From Methylopila jiangsuensis (GTDB taxonomy: Bacteria > Pseudomonadota > Alphaproteobacteria > Rhizobiales > Methylopilaceae), in assembly GCF_027922305.1 (NCBI RefSeq), contig NZ_BSFK01000005.1, positions 682,001 to 746,000 on the forward strand: a DNA stretch of 64,000 nucleotides, given 5' to 3'. The translations under genes were made by a program, and so were the position numbers. A model generated the notes under the pieces. That model was not told the origin of the DNA. It was given only the letters and a program-made list of their open reading frames with translations, and did no database searches. Every line of letters starts with the position of its first letter. The first letter of the stretch is position 1. Shown piece after piece: positions 23,777 through 33,344 of this stretch.

Positions 23777-24232
23777 ATGACCACGCCGTACCGGACCCGC
23801 TCGCCGATCGGCCGCGCCGCGGCCGCCGCGATCGCCGCCGCCCTCGCCGGGACGCTGTCGGCCTGCGCCGAGACCCAGCAGAAGGGCTATGTCCTGTCGG
23901 AGAGCGCTCTGGCGCAGGTTCCGGTCGGGTCGAGCCAGGACCAGGTGCTGGTGGTGCTCGGCACCCCCTCCACCACCGCGACGCTCAAGGGCGAGGTCTA
24001 CTACTACATCTCCCAGACCACGAACCGCCCTGTGGCGTTCATGAACGCCAAGATCACCGATCAGCGCGTGCTCGCGGTCTACTTCAACAAGGACCGCCGG
24101 GTGGAGCGCATCGCCAACTACGGCCTGAAGGACGGCCAGATCTTCGACTTCATCGGCGAGGTCACCCCGACCGCCGGCCAGGAGACCAACTTCCTGGAGC
24201 AGGCCTTCAAGGGCATCCTCTCCTCGGAGTGA
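23777..24232 (+). CDS. bamE: Outer-membrane assembly lipoprotein BamE (SmpA/OmlA family)
   Basis: 151 residues. A lipoprotein signal ending in lipobox LSAC (Cys30) is followed by the SmpA/OmlA domain: SALAQVPVGSSQDQVLVVLGTPSTTA, YYYISQTT and VLAVYFNKDRRVERIANYG. BamE stabilises the BAM complex on the inner leaflet of the outer membrane. GGGAGGAG lies about 9 bases before the ATG, a strong ribosome site. Confidence 0.94.
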   Translation: MTTPYRTRSPIGRAAAAAIAAALAGTLSACAETQQKGYVLSESALAQVPVGSSQDQVLVVLGTPSTTATLKGEVYYYISQTTNRPVAFMNAKITDQRVLAVYFNKDRRVERIANYGLKDGQIFDFIGEVTPTAGQETNFLEQAFKGILSSE

Positions 24233-24296
24233 GGCGCGAGGGCGCGGTCGCGCGCCCCGCTTCTCCCGATCCACGCTTCGCTTCGGAGATTTCGCC

Positions 24297-24716
24297 ATGC
24301 GCCTGCGGGCCGCGCTTCTCGCCCTCGCCGCTCTCGGCCTGTCGCCGGAGCCGGCCGCCGCCGCGCCGGGCGATTCGCAGTTCGTCGGCATCGAGAATCA
24401 CGACCCGCGGGCGTTCCAGCGCGCCCTGCGCGCCGGCGCCGATTTCGTGAAGGGCGGACGCGGCCGGCGCTTCAGCGTCATCCTGGGCGGACGAGGCGTG
24501 ATCCTCGCCATTCCCGGCACGTCCTACGTCCAGCGCGACCTGGGAAAGCTGCGCGCGCCGGGCCTGAAGATCATCGCCTGCCGGGAGACGATCGACGCGC
24601 TGTCCCGCTCCAACCGCCGCCGGGTGCCGGTGGTCGCGGGCGTCTCGGTGGAGCGTTGCGCCGGTCTGCGCAGCCGGCTCACCACCACCGGCTGGCAGGA
24701 AGCGCCGGGGCTCTGA
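24297..24716 (+). CDS. Exported protein of unknown function, possibly DsrE-like
   Basis: 139 residues with a signal peptide (MRLRAALLALAALGLSPEPAAA). The mature part has a Rossmann-like pattern: FSVILGGRGVILAIPGTS, then LKIIACRETIDALSRSN and VPVVAGVSVERCAGL, reminiscent of periplasmic DsrE/F-like proteins (one Cys after a strand, then a Val-rich strand). The resemblance is weak and no function is assigned. Follows bamE by 64 bp on the same strand. Confidence 0.6.
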   Translation: MRLRAALLALAALGLSPEPAAAAPGDSQFVGIENHDPRAFQRALRAGADFVKGGRGRRFSVILGGRGVILAIPGTSYVQRDLGKLRAPGLKIIACRETIDALSRSNRRRVPVVAGVSVERCAGLRSRLTTTGWQEAPGL

Positions 24717-24743
24717 GCTCCGGATCGCCCGTTTAAGAGGGTT

Positions 24744-25328
24744 TCAGGCGCCCCAGCGGGTCACGACGTCCGACAGCTCCGGCCGCGGACGGTCGGGCAG
24801 CGTCTGGGTCGGCGTTCCGATGTGGATGAAGCCGGCGACCTTCTCGCTTTCCCCCACGCCGAGAACTGCAAGCGCTTCCGGCGCGTAAGCCGCCCAGCCG
24901 GTCAGCCACTGGGCGCCGAAGCCGAGCGCGTTCGCCGCCACCACCATGTTCATGCAGACGGCGCCGGCGGACAGAACCTGCTCCCATTCGGGAATCTTCA
25001 CATGGGGGCCGGCGCGGCTGACGACGCCGATCACCAGCGCGGACTGGGAGAACATGCCGGCCTGCTGCGCCAGACGGCCCGGCGAAACCTCCGGGTCCGA
25101 CGCCTTGAGCGCCGCGGCGAGGCGGGCGTCGAGGGCCGCGCGGGCCTCGCCCTCGATCACGATGAAGCGCCACGGCGCCAGCTTGCCGTGATCCGGAACG
25201 CGCGCGCCCAGCGTCAGGATGAGGTCGATCTGCTCCGGCGAAGGCCCCGGCTCCGCGCAGGCGACCGCCGGGGTGGAGCGCCGCGCCGAAAGCAGCGCGA
25301 TGGTGGGGTTCTGGACGTCGGAGCTCAT
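24744..25328 (-). CDS. Nitroreductase-family FMN oxidoreductase
   Basis: 194 residues, YdjA-like subgroup by length. ARRSTPAVACAEPGPSPEQ, GARVPDHGKLAPWRFIVIEG (FMN-binding Arg/Ser region) and AANALGFGAQWLTGW are characteristic, with the FMN phosphate-binding end GFIHIGTPT. It reduces nitro groups or quinones with NAD(P)H; substrate unknown. ATG at 25328 (MSSDVQNPTIAL). It is convergent with the gene at 24297. Confidence 0.9.
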   Translation of the reverse strand: MSSDVQNPTIALLSARRSTPAVACAEPGPSPEQIDLILTLGARVPDHGKLAPWRFIVIEGEARAALDARLAAALKASDPEVSPGRLAQQAGMFSQSALVIGVVSRAGPHVKIPEWEQVLSAGAVCMNMVVAANALGFGAQWLTGWAAYAPEALAVLGVGESEKVAGFIHIGTPTQTLPDRPRPELSDVVTRWGA

Positions 25329-25442
25329 GGTGTCCTCGATCGGTCGGCCGTGGCGGTCAGGCTCCGCGCCATCGCACGCCCGTCCGCCCCGCGCAACGCC
25401 GGCGCACTTGCCAACGGGGCGCGGGGGTGGCATCGCAGCCCT

Positions 25443-26591
25443 ATGGCCCGTTCGATCCCCCGTCCGATTGGCGCCTGCCTCGCCGCCGCGCTCACCCTCG
25501 CGGCGCCGGCTTCCGCGCGCGCGCAGGAAGCCGGATCGCGCCCCGAAAAGGGCGGCGCCGAGCGCGAGCGCGGCTTCAGCTATGGCGGCAGCTTCACCGG
25601 CCGCATGAACCTGATCGGCCCCGAGGCCACCAAGGCCCCGGACCTGCTGTCGCCCCGGCCGCAGCTGCCCTCCCCCTCGCTTGGCGGGCGCAGCCTGCGG
25701 CCCGGCGCGAACGACCCGCTCGGCGGCCTGAACCTGCCGGCGCTCGGCCCGCAGCCGAAACCGGGGACGCCCGCCTCCCCGGCCGCGCCCTCGGGCGTCG
25801 CCGCGCTGCCGCCGGCGGCGGCCGCGACCATCGTGAAACAGACGCTTGCCCTGCACGCCGCCTTCGACGCCAAGGGCGGCCGGATCCCCAACGGGCTGAA
25901 GTGGCGCGTGTTCACCGACCGGCCGGACGCCAACGGCGAGCACATGCTGGTGGCCGAATCCTCATCCGCCGCGCCCCGTTTCGATCTCGATCCCGGCGGC
26001 TACATCGTGCACGCGGTCTACGGGCTGGTGAGCACCGCCCGCTACGTGGTGGTGGGCCCCCGCGCCGGCCGCGAAGAGACCATCGTCATGCCCACCGGCG
26101 CGGTGCGGCTGACGGCGCTGGTGGGCGACGTGAAGATCCCCGCAGACCGGATTTCTTTCACGCTCACCCGCGACGAGGGCGGCGTGACCCGCACCGTCAC
26201 CGACAAGGCGCCGCCCGGCGAGGTGCTGCGGCTGCCCGCGGGCGCCTATCACGTGGTCTCGTCCTATGGCGACGCCAACGCCATCGTCGAGGTGGACCTG
26301 GACGTGCCGGCCGGCAAGTTCGTCGAGGCGCAGGTGCACCACAAGGCCGCGCGCATGACGCTGAAGCTGGTGGACGCGCCCGGCGGGCCGGAGCTGTCCG
26401 ACACCTCCTGGACCATCCTCACGCCGGGCGGCGACGTGATCCGGGAATCCATCGGCCAGTTGCCGCCGATCGTGCTGTCGGAGGGCGAGTACACCGCCAT
26501 CGTGCGCCGCTACGGCCACATGCAGCAGAAGACCTTCGAGGTGCGCGCCGGCTTCGACGCCACCGTGGAGATCCAGGCCGCGGACGGCTGA
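25443..26591 (+). CDS. Exported hypothetical protein (382 aa)
   Basis: A signal peptide (IGACLAAALTLAAPASARA) is followed by a Pro-rich region (residues about 60-130) and a C-terminal all-beta part. The latter has several Ig-like or carboxypeptidase-regulatory-like modules: DLDPGGYIVHAVYGLVSTARY, LPAGAYHVVSSYGDANAIVE and LSEGEYTAIVRRYGHMQQKTFEV. No family named with confidence; it looks like a periplasmic structural or surface protein. Third positions are strongly G/C, so the frame is real. Starts 114 bp from the divergent nitroreductase gene. Confidence 0.75.
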   Translation: MARSIPRPIGACLAAALTLAAPASARAQEAGSRPEKGGAERERGFSYGGSFTGRMNLIGPEATKAPDLLSPRPQLPSPSLGGRSLRPGANDPLGGLNLPALGPQPKPGTPASPAAPSGVAALPPAAAATIVKQTLALHAAFDAKGGRIPNGLKWRVFTDRPDANGEHMLVAESSSAAPRFDLDPGGYIVHAVYGLVSTARYVVVGPRAGREETIVMPTGAVRLTALVGDVKIPADRISFTLTRDEGGVTRTVTDKAPPGEVLRLPAGAYHVVSSYGDANAIVEVDLDVPAGKFVEAQVHHKAARMTLKLVDAPGGPELSDTSWTILTPGGDVIRESIGQLPPIVLSEGEYTAIVRRYGHMQQKTFEVRAGFDATVEIQAADG

Positions 26592-26772
26592 AGCTCCTTC
26601 GGACATCAGCGCAGCGCGCGAAGCGCGGGCATGGATGATTTTTTCCTGAGCGGGGGCCTGCACGCTCAAACCGTGGACGCCCGAGAACCAAGCTCGGGCA
26701 GGACGGCAGGGTGGAGTTCTCAGGCAGCTCCCACGCGCCGCACCCCACGCCCAAACCGGGGCGCGATACGAA

Positions 26773-26798
26773 AAAAGGCGGGCCGAAGCCCGCCTTTT
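26773..26798 (-). terminator. Intrinsic terminator of the rplM-rpsI operon
   Basis: AAAAGGCGGGC (26773-26783) and GCCCGCCTTTT (26788-26798) pair perfectly around CGAA. On the minus strand the stem is followed by six T's, ideal for ending rplM-rpsI; on the plus strand a shorter T-run could also stop reading from the 25443 gene. Confidence 0.88.
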
Positions 26799-26831
26799 CC
26801 GTGTGAGCGGCGGGACCCGAAGGTCCGCCGG

Positions 26832-27308
26832 TCAGCGCTTGGAGAACTGGAAGCTCCGACGCGCCTTGGCGCGGCCATACTTCTTGCGCTCGACCACGCG
26901 GCTGTCGCGGGTGAGGAAGCCGCCCTTCTTGAGGACGCCGCGCAGCTCGGGCTCGTAATAGGTCAGGGCCTTGGACAGGCCGTGGCGCACCGCGCCCGCC
27001 TGGCCCGACAGGCCGCCGCCGGCGACCGTCACGACGATGTCGTACTGGTCCTTGCGGTTGGCGACGCCGAGCGGCTGCTCGAGGATCATGCGCAGCACGG
27101 GGCGCGCGAAATACACCTCAAGCGGACGCTTGTTGACGGTGACCTTGCCGGAGCCCGGACGGATCCAGACGCGGGCGACCGCGTCCTTGCGCTTGCCGGT
27201 GGCGTAGGCGCGGCCCTGGGCGTCGACCTTCTTGACGTGCTTGGGGGCTTCGGAGGACGCGGTGAGCGCGCCGCCCAGATCGCCGAGGGACTGCAGGTTC
27301 TCGGCCAT
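26832..27308 (-). CDS. rpsI: 30S ribosomal protein S9
   Basis: 158 residues with an alphaproteobacterial N-terminal extension (about 30 residues) before the S9 core. [48 protein letters not shown] and the tail [27 protein letters not shown] show its identity; the last Lys-Arg contacts P-site tRNA. Begins 2 bases after the rplM stop. Confidence 0.97.
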   Translation of the reverse strand: MAENLQSLGDLGGALTASSEAPKHVKKVDAQGRAYATGKRKDAVARVWIRPGSGKVTVNKRPLEVYFARPVLRMILEQPLGVANRKDQYDIVVTVAGGGLSGQAGAVRHGLSKALTYYEPELRGVLKKGGFLTRDSRVVERKKYGRAKARRSFQFSKR

Positions 27309-27310
27309 GA

Positions 27311-27790
27311 TCAGGCGCTCCGGCTGTTCTTGCGGTTCAGGGACACGATGTCCAGAGCGACCGGCTGCTGGGCCTCGTGCGGGTGGCTCTCGCCGCCGTA
27401 GACGCGGAGGTTGCCGAGCTGCTTGCGGCCGAGCGGGCCGCGCGGGAGCATGCGCTCCACGGCCTTCTCCACGACGCGCTCCGGGAAGCGGCCGTCAAGA
27501 ATCTGGTGCGCCTTGCGCTCCTTGATGCCGCCCGGATAGCCGGTGTGCCAGTAGTAGGTCTTGTCCTGGCGCTTCTTGCCAGTGAGCACGACCCGGGACG
27601 CGTTGATGACGATGACGTTGTCGCCGTCGTCCACGTGCGGGGTGAAGGTGGCCTTGTGCTTGCCGCGAAGGCGCATCGCGATCAGAGAGGCGAGACGGCC
27701 CACGACCAGGCCCTTCGCATCGATCACGACCCACTTCTTCTCGACCTCGGCGGGCTTGGCCACATAGGAGCGGGCCAGTTGGGGTCGCAT
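27311..27790 (-). CDS. rplM: 50S ribosomal protein L13
   Basis: 159 residues. [55 protein letters not shown] and [22 protein letters not shown] are L13 signatures. The ATG at 27790 ([13 protein letters not shown]) adds a few residues to the common start but has GAGG upstream. In L13-S9 order with rpsI, ended by the hairpin at 26773. Confidence 0.96.
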   Translation of the reverse strand: MRPQLARSYVAKPAEVEKKWVVIDAKGLVVGRLASLIAMRLRGKHKATFTPHVDDGDNVIVINASRVVLTGKKRQDKTYYWHTGYPGGIKERKAHQILDGRFPERVVEKAVERMLPRGPLGRKQLGNLRVYGGESHPHEAQQPVALDIVSLNRKNSRSA

Positions 27791-28142
27791 GGGATCAACC
27801 TCGATTGGAAACGAAAGCGCGCGAAGACGGGCTCCGCGCGGCGACCGAGGTGATACCGAACCCACGACGGAAAAGCAACCATCCCATGACACAGAATATC
27901 TTTGAAAAACAATGGTTTATAAAAATGGTATCAATTTACCTCGCGCAAGACGGCTGAAACTCTAGGCCCGCAGACCTTCATCGGGTGCCCTGCGCCGGAA
28001 CGGGGCGCATCCCGGCGTACGAAGCCGCCCGTCCGTGGCATTTCCGTCATGGCCGCGCCGCGCGCGAGCGGGCATAGTCCCGAATCGAACGAGGCCGCCG
28101 CACACCCGCTTGTGGAAGGCGCGCACGTGTCTGGAGGACGTC
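27791..28142. other. Intergenic region upstream of rplM
   Basis: About 350 bp between the divergent rplM and the 235-aa gene. The stretch 27890-27950 is the most A+T-rich nearby and carries runs such as TTTATAAACC on the minus strand. It is very likely the ribosomal promoter region, but I cannot fix the boxes. Confidence 0.5.
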
Positions 28143-28850
28143 ATGCTCATCGCCGCTCCGCGCCGCGCGCTTCGCGTCGCCCTGCTCCCCGCCCTTCTCG
28201 CCGGCGCCATGGGCCTCGCCGCGCCGGCGGCGGCGCTGGAGCAACAGGCTCCCGCGGCCGAGCAGCCGGCGGCGGACGGCGCGGCCGTCGCCGAGCTGGA
28301 GCCGAAGCAGATCCCGCTGACGCCGACGCTGGTGGAGGCGTTCCTCGCCGCCTGGCCGGAGTTCGAGACCCTGCGCGAGAAGCTCGCCGCCGAGGAGCCG
28401 GACGCCAAGGCTCAGGACGCCAACCCCAAGGATCAGCCGGAAAGCGACGAGGCCGAGGTCGGCGAGGCCGAGGATCCGGTCGGCGCGCTGGCGGCCTATC
28501 TGGACAAGCCCGAGGCCAAGGCCCAGATCGACGCCGTTCTGAAAAAGCACAACTTCGCCGCCTACGCCGACTGGGCCAACACCGCCCAGTCCGTGCTGCT
28601 CGCCTTCGGCGCCAGCGACCCGGAGGGCGGCGAGACCGACCTCGGGGCCGAGAAGCGCAAGGTCCAGTCCGAGATCGAGAACGACGCCGCGCTGTCCGAC
28701 GACGAGAAGCAGGCGGCGCTGAAGGACCTCGACGAGCAGTTCGCGGCGCTCGAAAGCTTCCAGCCGATCCCCGGCAACGTGGATGTGGTGAAGCCCTACA
28801 TCGAGAAGATCAAGGCGCTGTTCGGCGAGGACGAGCAGACCCCGAACTGA
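28143..28850 (+). CDS. Exported acidic hypothetical protein (235 aa)
   Basis: A signal peptide (LLPALLAGAMGLAAPAAA, cleavage near residue 30) is followed by a low-complexity Ala/Glu/Pro linker, then a helical domain with LVEAFLAAWPEFETLREKL, DPVGALAAYLDKPEAKAQID and HNFAAYADWANTAQSVLLAF. The order resembles small alphaproteobacterial periplasmic proteins of unknown role. TGGAGGA lies 6 bases before the ATG, a strong ribosome site that decides this start over an upstream one. Confidence 0.75.
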   Translation: MLIAAPRRALRVALLPALLAGAMGLAAPAAALEQQAPAAEQPAADGAAVAELEPKQIPLTPTLVEAFLAAWPEFETLREKLAAEEPDAKAQDANPKDQPESDEAEVGEAEDPVGALAAYLDKPEAKAQIDAVLKKHNFAAYADWANTAQSVLLAFGASDPEGGETDLGAEKRKVQSEIENDAALSDDEKQAALKDLDEQFAALESFQPIPGNVDVVKPYIEKIKALFGEDEQTPN

Positions 28851-29000
28851 CGGCCGAAGCGCGGGCGGCCAAGCCGTCCGGTCCGGCTTTGGGCCGGGAC
28901 CGGGCGAAAGGCGTTCCGAGCCTCCGGCCGCAAGCCTCCGCGTGCGACGGGCCGCGGGCCTCTCAAACGCTTCCGGCACCGGCGTCGGAAGACGTCGTCC

Positions 29001-30281
29001 TCACAGCCGGTCGCGCAGGGCGAAGTAGCTCATGGCGGCCACCAGGATCGGCTTGCGCAGCCAGGTTCCGCCGGGGAAGGCCGGCACGGGCAGCCTGGCC
29101 AGCAGGTCGAAGCCCTCCAGCCGTCCGGCGACCGCGTCGGCGAGGATCTTGCCGAACATCGGCCCGAGCAGGACGCCCTGCCCCGAATAGCCGGCGGCGG
29201 TCAGCACGCCGGGCGCCACCTCGCGCACGAAGGGCAGGCGCGTGGGCGTGACGCCCAGAACCCCGCCCCAGGCGTGGTCCAGCGCCACGCCTTCAAGCTG
29301 CGGGAACACCTTCAGAAGATGCCCCCGCACGATCGGCGCGATGCGCTTCGGCAGGGTGGTGGAGTAGGTTTCGCCGCCGCCGAACAGCAGCCGGCCGTCC
29401 GGAGTCGGGCGGAAATAATACACCACGAAGCGGCTGTCGGAGACCGCGGCCCGGCTGGTCAGGACCTCGCTCAGCCGCTCGCCCAGCGGGGCGGTGGCGG
29501 CGATGTGGTTGGCGATCGGCATCACATGCGACTCGACCGCCGGCTCCACCCCCTCCAGCAGCCCGTCGGCGCAGACCAGCACCGTGTCCGCCTCCACCTC
29601 CGCGCCTTGGCCGTCCTGCAGCCGGTGCGGCCGGCCGTGGATGAGACGGCGCACCCGGAACCCCTCAAAGATGCGGGCGCCGGCGGCCTCGGCCGCGTCC
29701 GCCAGCCCCTGGACCAGCGCCAGCGGGTCGAGATGGCCGCCGTCGTGGTCGATGGCGCCGCCGTGATAGGCGTCGCTCTTCACCAGCTCGCGGATGCGCT
29801 CCCGGTCGAGCGCCTCCACATGCGGGTAGTCGTAAGCCTCCCGGAGCTTGGCGGCGTAGGCGTGGGCGTGGGCCACGAAGCCCGGCTTGTGGTCGGCGTG
29901 GATCAGCCCCTGCTCGTACCGGCAGTGGATATGGTGGCGGGCGATCAGCCCGCGCAGCAGCCCCTTGGCGTCCTCCGCGAGCCGCCACAGCCGTCGGGCG
30001 TCGGCGAGGCCCATCAGCCGTTCCAGTTCATCCTGGTCGAGCCGCTGGCCCGGATGGAGCTGGCCGCCGTTGCGGCCCGAGGCGCCCCAGCCCACCCGCG
30101 CCTGCTCCAGCACCACGACGGAGACGCCGCGCTCCGCCAGATGCAGCGCAGCCGAGAGCCCGGTGAAGCCCGCGCCGATGATCGCCACGTCGGCGCGCGC
30201 GAATCCCTTCAGCCGCGGCCGGGGCGGCGGCGCGGGGTTGACGGCCTCGTAATAGGAGCCGGCGGCGGGGAACTCCGTCAC
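29001..30281 (-). CDS. puuB: Gamma-glutamylputrescine oxidase-type FAD oxidoreductase
   Basis: 426 residues, DAO family. The dinucleotide-binding motif VAIIGAGFTGLSAALHLAERG (about 32-52) is followed by GWGASGRNGGQLHPG, the signature of PuuB-type enzymes, and the FAD-contacting C-terminal VLTAAGYSGQGVLLGPMFGK. PuuB oxidises gamma-glutamyl-putrescine to its aldehyde. The assignment is strengthened by the puuA-like gene 10 bp upstream and by divergent potFGHI. puuC and puuD are not in the window. Confidence 0.87.
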   Translation of the reverse strand: MTEFPAAGSYYEAVNPAPPPRPRLKGFARADVAIIGAGFTGLSAALHLAERGVSVVVLEQARVGWGASGRNGGQLHPGQRLDQDELERLMGLADARRLWRLAEDAKGLLRGLIARHHIHCRYEQGLIHADHKPGFVAHAHAYAAKLREAYDYPHVEALDRERIRELVKSDAYHGGAIDHDGGHLDPLALVQGLADAAEAAGARIFEGFRVRRLIHGRPHRLQDGQGAEVEADTVLVCADGLLEGVEPAVESHVMPIANHIAATAPLGERLSEVLTSRAAVSDSRFVVYYFRPTPDGRLLFGGGETYSTTLPKRIAPIVRGHLLKVFPQLEGVALDHAWGGVLGVTPTRLPFVREVAPGVLTAAGYSGQGVLLGPMFGKILADAVAGRLEGFDLLARLPVPAFPGGTWLRKPILVAAMSYFALRDRL

Positions 30282-30291
30282 GGCGCCGGCC

Positions 30292-31695
30292 TCACACGTT
30301 CAGCAGCAGGTACTCCCGCTCCCACGGGCTGATGACGCGCATGAAGGTTTCGAACTCCGCCCGCTTGATCGCGCCGTAGGTGTTGATGAAGGAGCGACCG
30401 AACACGTCCGACAGCGGCGTGCAGTCCTCGAACGCGGCCACCGCCTCCAGCAGGCCGCGGGGCAGGTCGTAGTCGAGCCCGTGGGCCGAGCCCTCGATCG
30501 GCTCGGACGGGGCGAGCCCCTCCACCATGCCGAGATAGCCGCAGGCGAGCGAGGCGGCGATGGCGAGATAGGGGTTGGCGTCGGAGGACGGCACCCGGTT
30601 CTCCACCCGGCGCGCGGCCGGGCTCGACGGCGGCACCCGGATGCCGGTGGTGCGGTTGTCGTAGCCCCACTGCACGTTGATGGGAGCCGACGACTGGCGC
30701 GTCAGCCGACGGTAGGAGTTCACGTAAGGCGCCATCACGCACATCACCGCCGGCAGGTACTTCTGGGTGCCGGCGAGGAAGGAGAAGAACTCGGCCGAGG
30801 GCTTGCCCTGCTCGTCGGAGAAGATGTTGCGGCCGGTCTCGGCGTCGGTGACCGACTGGTGAATGTGCATGGCCGAGCCGGGCTCGTTGGCGATCGGCTT
30901 CGCCATGAAGGTGGCGTAGATGTCGTGCTTCAGCGCGGCTTCGCGGATGGTGCGCTTGAACATGAAGACCTGGTCGGCCAGCGCGAGCGGATGCCCGTGC
31001 CGGAGGTTGATCTCCATCTGCGCCGCGCCCTCCTCGTGGATCAGGGTGTCGATCTCGAGCCCCTGCGCCTCGGAGAAGTCGTAGATGTCCTCGAACAGCT
31101 CGTCGAACTCGTTCACCGCCGAGATCGAGTAGGACTGCCGCCCTGTCTCCGGCCGGCCCGAGCGGCCGATCGGCGGCTCCAGCGGGTAGTCCGGATCGGT
31201 GTTGGGCTTGACGAGGTAGAACTCGATCTCCGGCGCGATCACCGGGGTCCAGCCCTTGTGGCTGTAGAGGTCGACCACGCGCTTCAGCAACTGGCGCGGC
31301 GCCACCTCCACCGGGCGGCCGTCGCGATGGAAGGCGTCGTGAATGATCTGGCCGGTGGGGTCCGAAGCCCAGGGCACCACCGAAAGCGTGGAGAAGTCCG
31401 GCTCCAGCACCACGTCGCTGTCCGCCGGGTCGCCGCCGCCGATGGCGTCGTCGTCCGCGTAGCCGCCGGCGATGGTCTGGTGGAAAATCGAGGACGGCAT
31501 GTTCATGGTGGGCGAGGCGAAGAATTTCGCCGCCGGCATGATCTTGCCGCGCGCGACGCCGGCCTGGTCCGGCACCACGCATTCCAGCTCTTCGATGCCG
31601 CGTTCGAGCACCCAGGCGCGCGCCTCCTCCAGCGTCGCCGCGCCGCGTCGGTCGGCGATCGCCTCCTTGAGGCTGTTGCGCTTCTTCTTGCTCAT
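30292..31695 (-). CDS. puuA: Gamma-glutamylputrescine synthetase (glutamine synthetase family)
   Basis: 467 residues. GS catalytic fold: IAPEIEFYLVKPN, EGAAQMEINLRHGHPLALADQ, the histidine-containing SAMHIHQSV and the C-terminal NRTTGIRVPPSSPAARRVENR with catalytic Arg residues. Length and context fit PuuA, which ligates glutamate to putrescine using ATP. The adenylylation-loop tyrosine of true GlnA is not evident. Transcribed with puuB and divergent from potF, so putrescine uptake and degradation are probably coordinated. Confidence 0.88.
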   Translation of the reverse strand: MSKKKRNSLKEAIADRRGAATLEEARAWVLERGIEELECVVPDQAGVARGKIMPAAKFFASPTMNMPSSIFHQTIAGGYADDDAIGGGDPADSDVVLEPDFSTLSVVPWASDPTGQIIHDAFHRDGRPVEVAPRQLLKRVVDLYSHKGWTPVIAPEIEFYLVKPNTDPDYPLEPPIGRSGRPETGRQSYSISAVNEFDELFEDIYDFSEAQGLEIDTLIHEEGAAQMEINLRHGHPLALADQVFMFKRTIREAALKHDIYATFMAKPIANEPGSAMHIHQSVTDAETGRNIFSDEQGKPSAEFFSFLAGTQKYLPAVMCVMAPYVNSYRRLTRQSSAPINVQWGYDNRTTGIRVPPSSPAARRVENRVPSSDANPYLAIAASLACGYLGMVEGLAPSEPIEGSAHGLDYDLPRGLLEAVAAFEDCTPLSDVFGRSFINTYGAIKRAEFETFMRVISPWEREYLLLNV

Positions 31696-32055
31696 CGAAC
31701 ACCATTTTGTCGGTAAGGCGCGCGCCGCAGGACATCCCGCGCCGCCGCCGACCCAAGCCGGCTAAACGAATGGCGCGACGGGGGGCGTCGCGCCTGAGGC
31801 CCGCCCGGATCAGGTCGGTTAAGGCGGAGGAAGCGGGCCCGCATCCGGCCGCCGAGGCCGCCGGGCGCCGGTTTGCGGCGCAAGATCAGCGTGCCCGAGG
31901 CCGCGGTTCAAATCAATCCGCTGCGGCGCCGCATCGAAACGCGGCATGGCGCGCGATCAGGCAGAAACGGTTGTGCGCCGCCACGGGCGCGGCTAGCCTT
32001 CCTGAAGCCGGCCCGGAACACGGCGGGCGGGCCTTGCGACAGGAGAGGCGACGCA
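31696..32055. other. Divergent promoter region between puuA and potF
   Basis: 360 bp that must hold both promoters. It contains GGCGCGAC (31772-31779) and GTCGCGCC (31787-31794), a perfect 8-bp inverted repeat with a 7-nt G-rich spacer, which could be an operator or a hairpin. No regulator gene is adjacent. I see no gene here. Confidence 0.5.
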
Positions 32056-33159
32056 ATGACGTCGAAACGTTTCGCGCTCACGCTGGCGGCGGTGGGCTTG
32101 GCGTTGGGGCTCGGCGGCGAGGCCTTCGCCCAGAGCAAGGAGGTCCGGGTCTACAACTGGTCGGACTACATCGACGAGCAGATTCTCAAGGACTTCGAGG
32201 CCGAGACCGGCATCAAGGTCGTCTACGACGTGTTCGATTCCAACGAGATCGTCGAGACCAAGCTTCTCACCGGAAAGACCGGCTACGACGTGGTGGTGCC
32301 GACCGCCACCTTCCTGTCGCGCCAGATCAAGGCCGGCGTGTTCCAGAAGCTCGACAAGTCGAAGCTGCCCAACCTCACCAACATCTGGCCGGAGATCTAC
32401 GAGCGCATCGCCAGGTACGACCCGGACAACGCCTATTCCATCAACTACATGTGGGGCACCACCGGCATCGGCTACAATGTCGACAAGGTGAAGAAGGCGC
32501 TGCCCGACGCGCCGCTGGACAGCTGGAAGCTGGTCTACGACCCTGAGAACCTGAAGAAGCTGAAAAGCTGCGGCGTGATGCTGCTGGACAGCCCGGAGGA
32601 TCTGCTCCCGTCGGTGATGAACTATCTCGGCCTGAAGCCGGACCTCACCAACGTCAAGGACGTGGAGAAGGCGGCCGAGCACCTCGGCAAGCTGAAGCCC
32701 TACATCACCAAGTTCCACTCGTCCGAATACATCAACGCGCTGGCGAACGGGAACATCTGCGTCACCGTCGGCTATTCGGGCGACATCTTCCAGGCCAAGA
32801 CCCGCGCCGAAGAGGCCGGCAAGGGCGTGAACGTGGGCTACGTCATCCCGAACGAGGGCGCGCAGCTCTGGTTCGACCAGATGGCGATCCCGGCCGACGC
32901 GCCCAACGTCGAGAACGCGCACATCTTCCTGAACTACATCCTGAAGCCCGAGGTCGCGGCCAAGGCCTCGAACTACGTGTCCTACGCCAACGGCAACCTC
33001 AAGTCGCAGGAGTTCCTGGACGAGGCGATCAAGACCAATCCGGCGATCTACCCCACGCCGGAAGTGCTGGGCCGGCTCTACACCGTGTCCTCGATCGAGG
33101 ACTCCAAGGTGCAGCGCGCGCTGACCCGCGCCTGGACCCGGGCCAAGAGCGGGCGCTGA
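32056..33159 (+). CDS. potF: Putrescine-binding periplasmic protein of a PotFGHI transporter
   Basis: 367 residues with a signal peptide (cleavage near AFA-Q, residue 25). The mature start VRVYNWSDYIDEQILKDFE and FDSNEIVETKLLTGKTGYDVVVP are strongly PotF-like. VGYSGDIFQA and the acidic/aromatic residues of the polyamine cleft follow. It delivers putrescine to PotGHI. AGGAGAGG lies about 7 bases before the ATG at 32056, which decides the start. Confidence 0.94.
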   Translation: MTSKRFALTLAAVGLALGLGGEAFAQSKEVRVYNWSDYIDEQILKDFEAETGIKVVYDVFDSNEIVETKLLTGKTGYDVVVPTATFLSRQIKAGVFQKLDKSKLPNLTNIWPEIYERIARYDPDNAYSINYMWGTTGIGYNVDKVKKALPDAPLDSWKLVYDPENLKKLKSCGVMLLDSPEDLLPSVMNYLGLKPDLTNVKDVEKAAEHLGKLKPYITKFHSSEYINALANGNICVTVGYSGDIFQAKTRAEEAGKGVNVGYVIPNEGAQLWFDQMAIPADAPNVENAHIFLNYILKPEVAAKASNYVSYANGNLKSQEFLDEAIKTNPAIYPTPEVLGRLYTVSSIEDSKVQRALTRAWTRAKSGR

Positions 33160-33344
33160 CGCGCGAGACGCTCCCGGAGGCGTGAAGACGTCGCCGGGAT
33201 GCGGACATCGCAAGGCCCGGCCGCCCCTGCGGCGGCCGGGCGCCGTTCGAGACGCATGCCGGCGCGGCCGTCCCCACAGGGGCCATGCGCCGCGCCGCCC
33301 TGCCCCGACTCGTCCGACGCCCCTCTCTCCTTCCGAGACCCACC

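Noticed and set aside
27905-27934. TTGATA ... TGTTTT as a -35/-10 pair for rplM
   Set aside because: The -35 match is good but the -10 at proper spacing is poor. Left as an unresolved promoter region.
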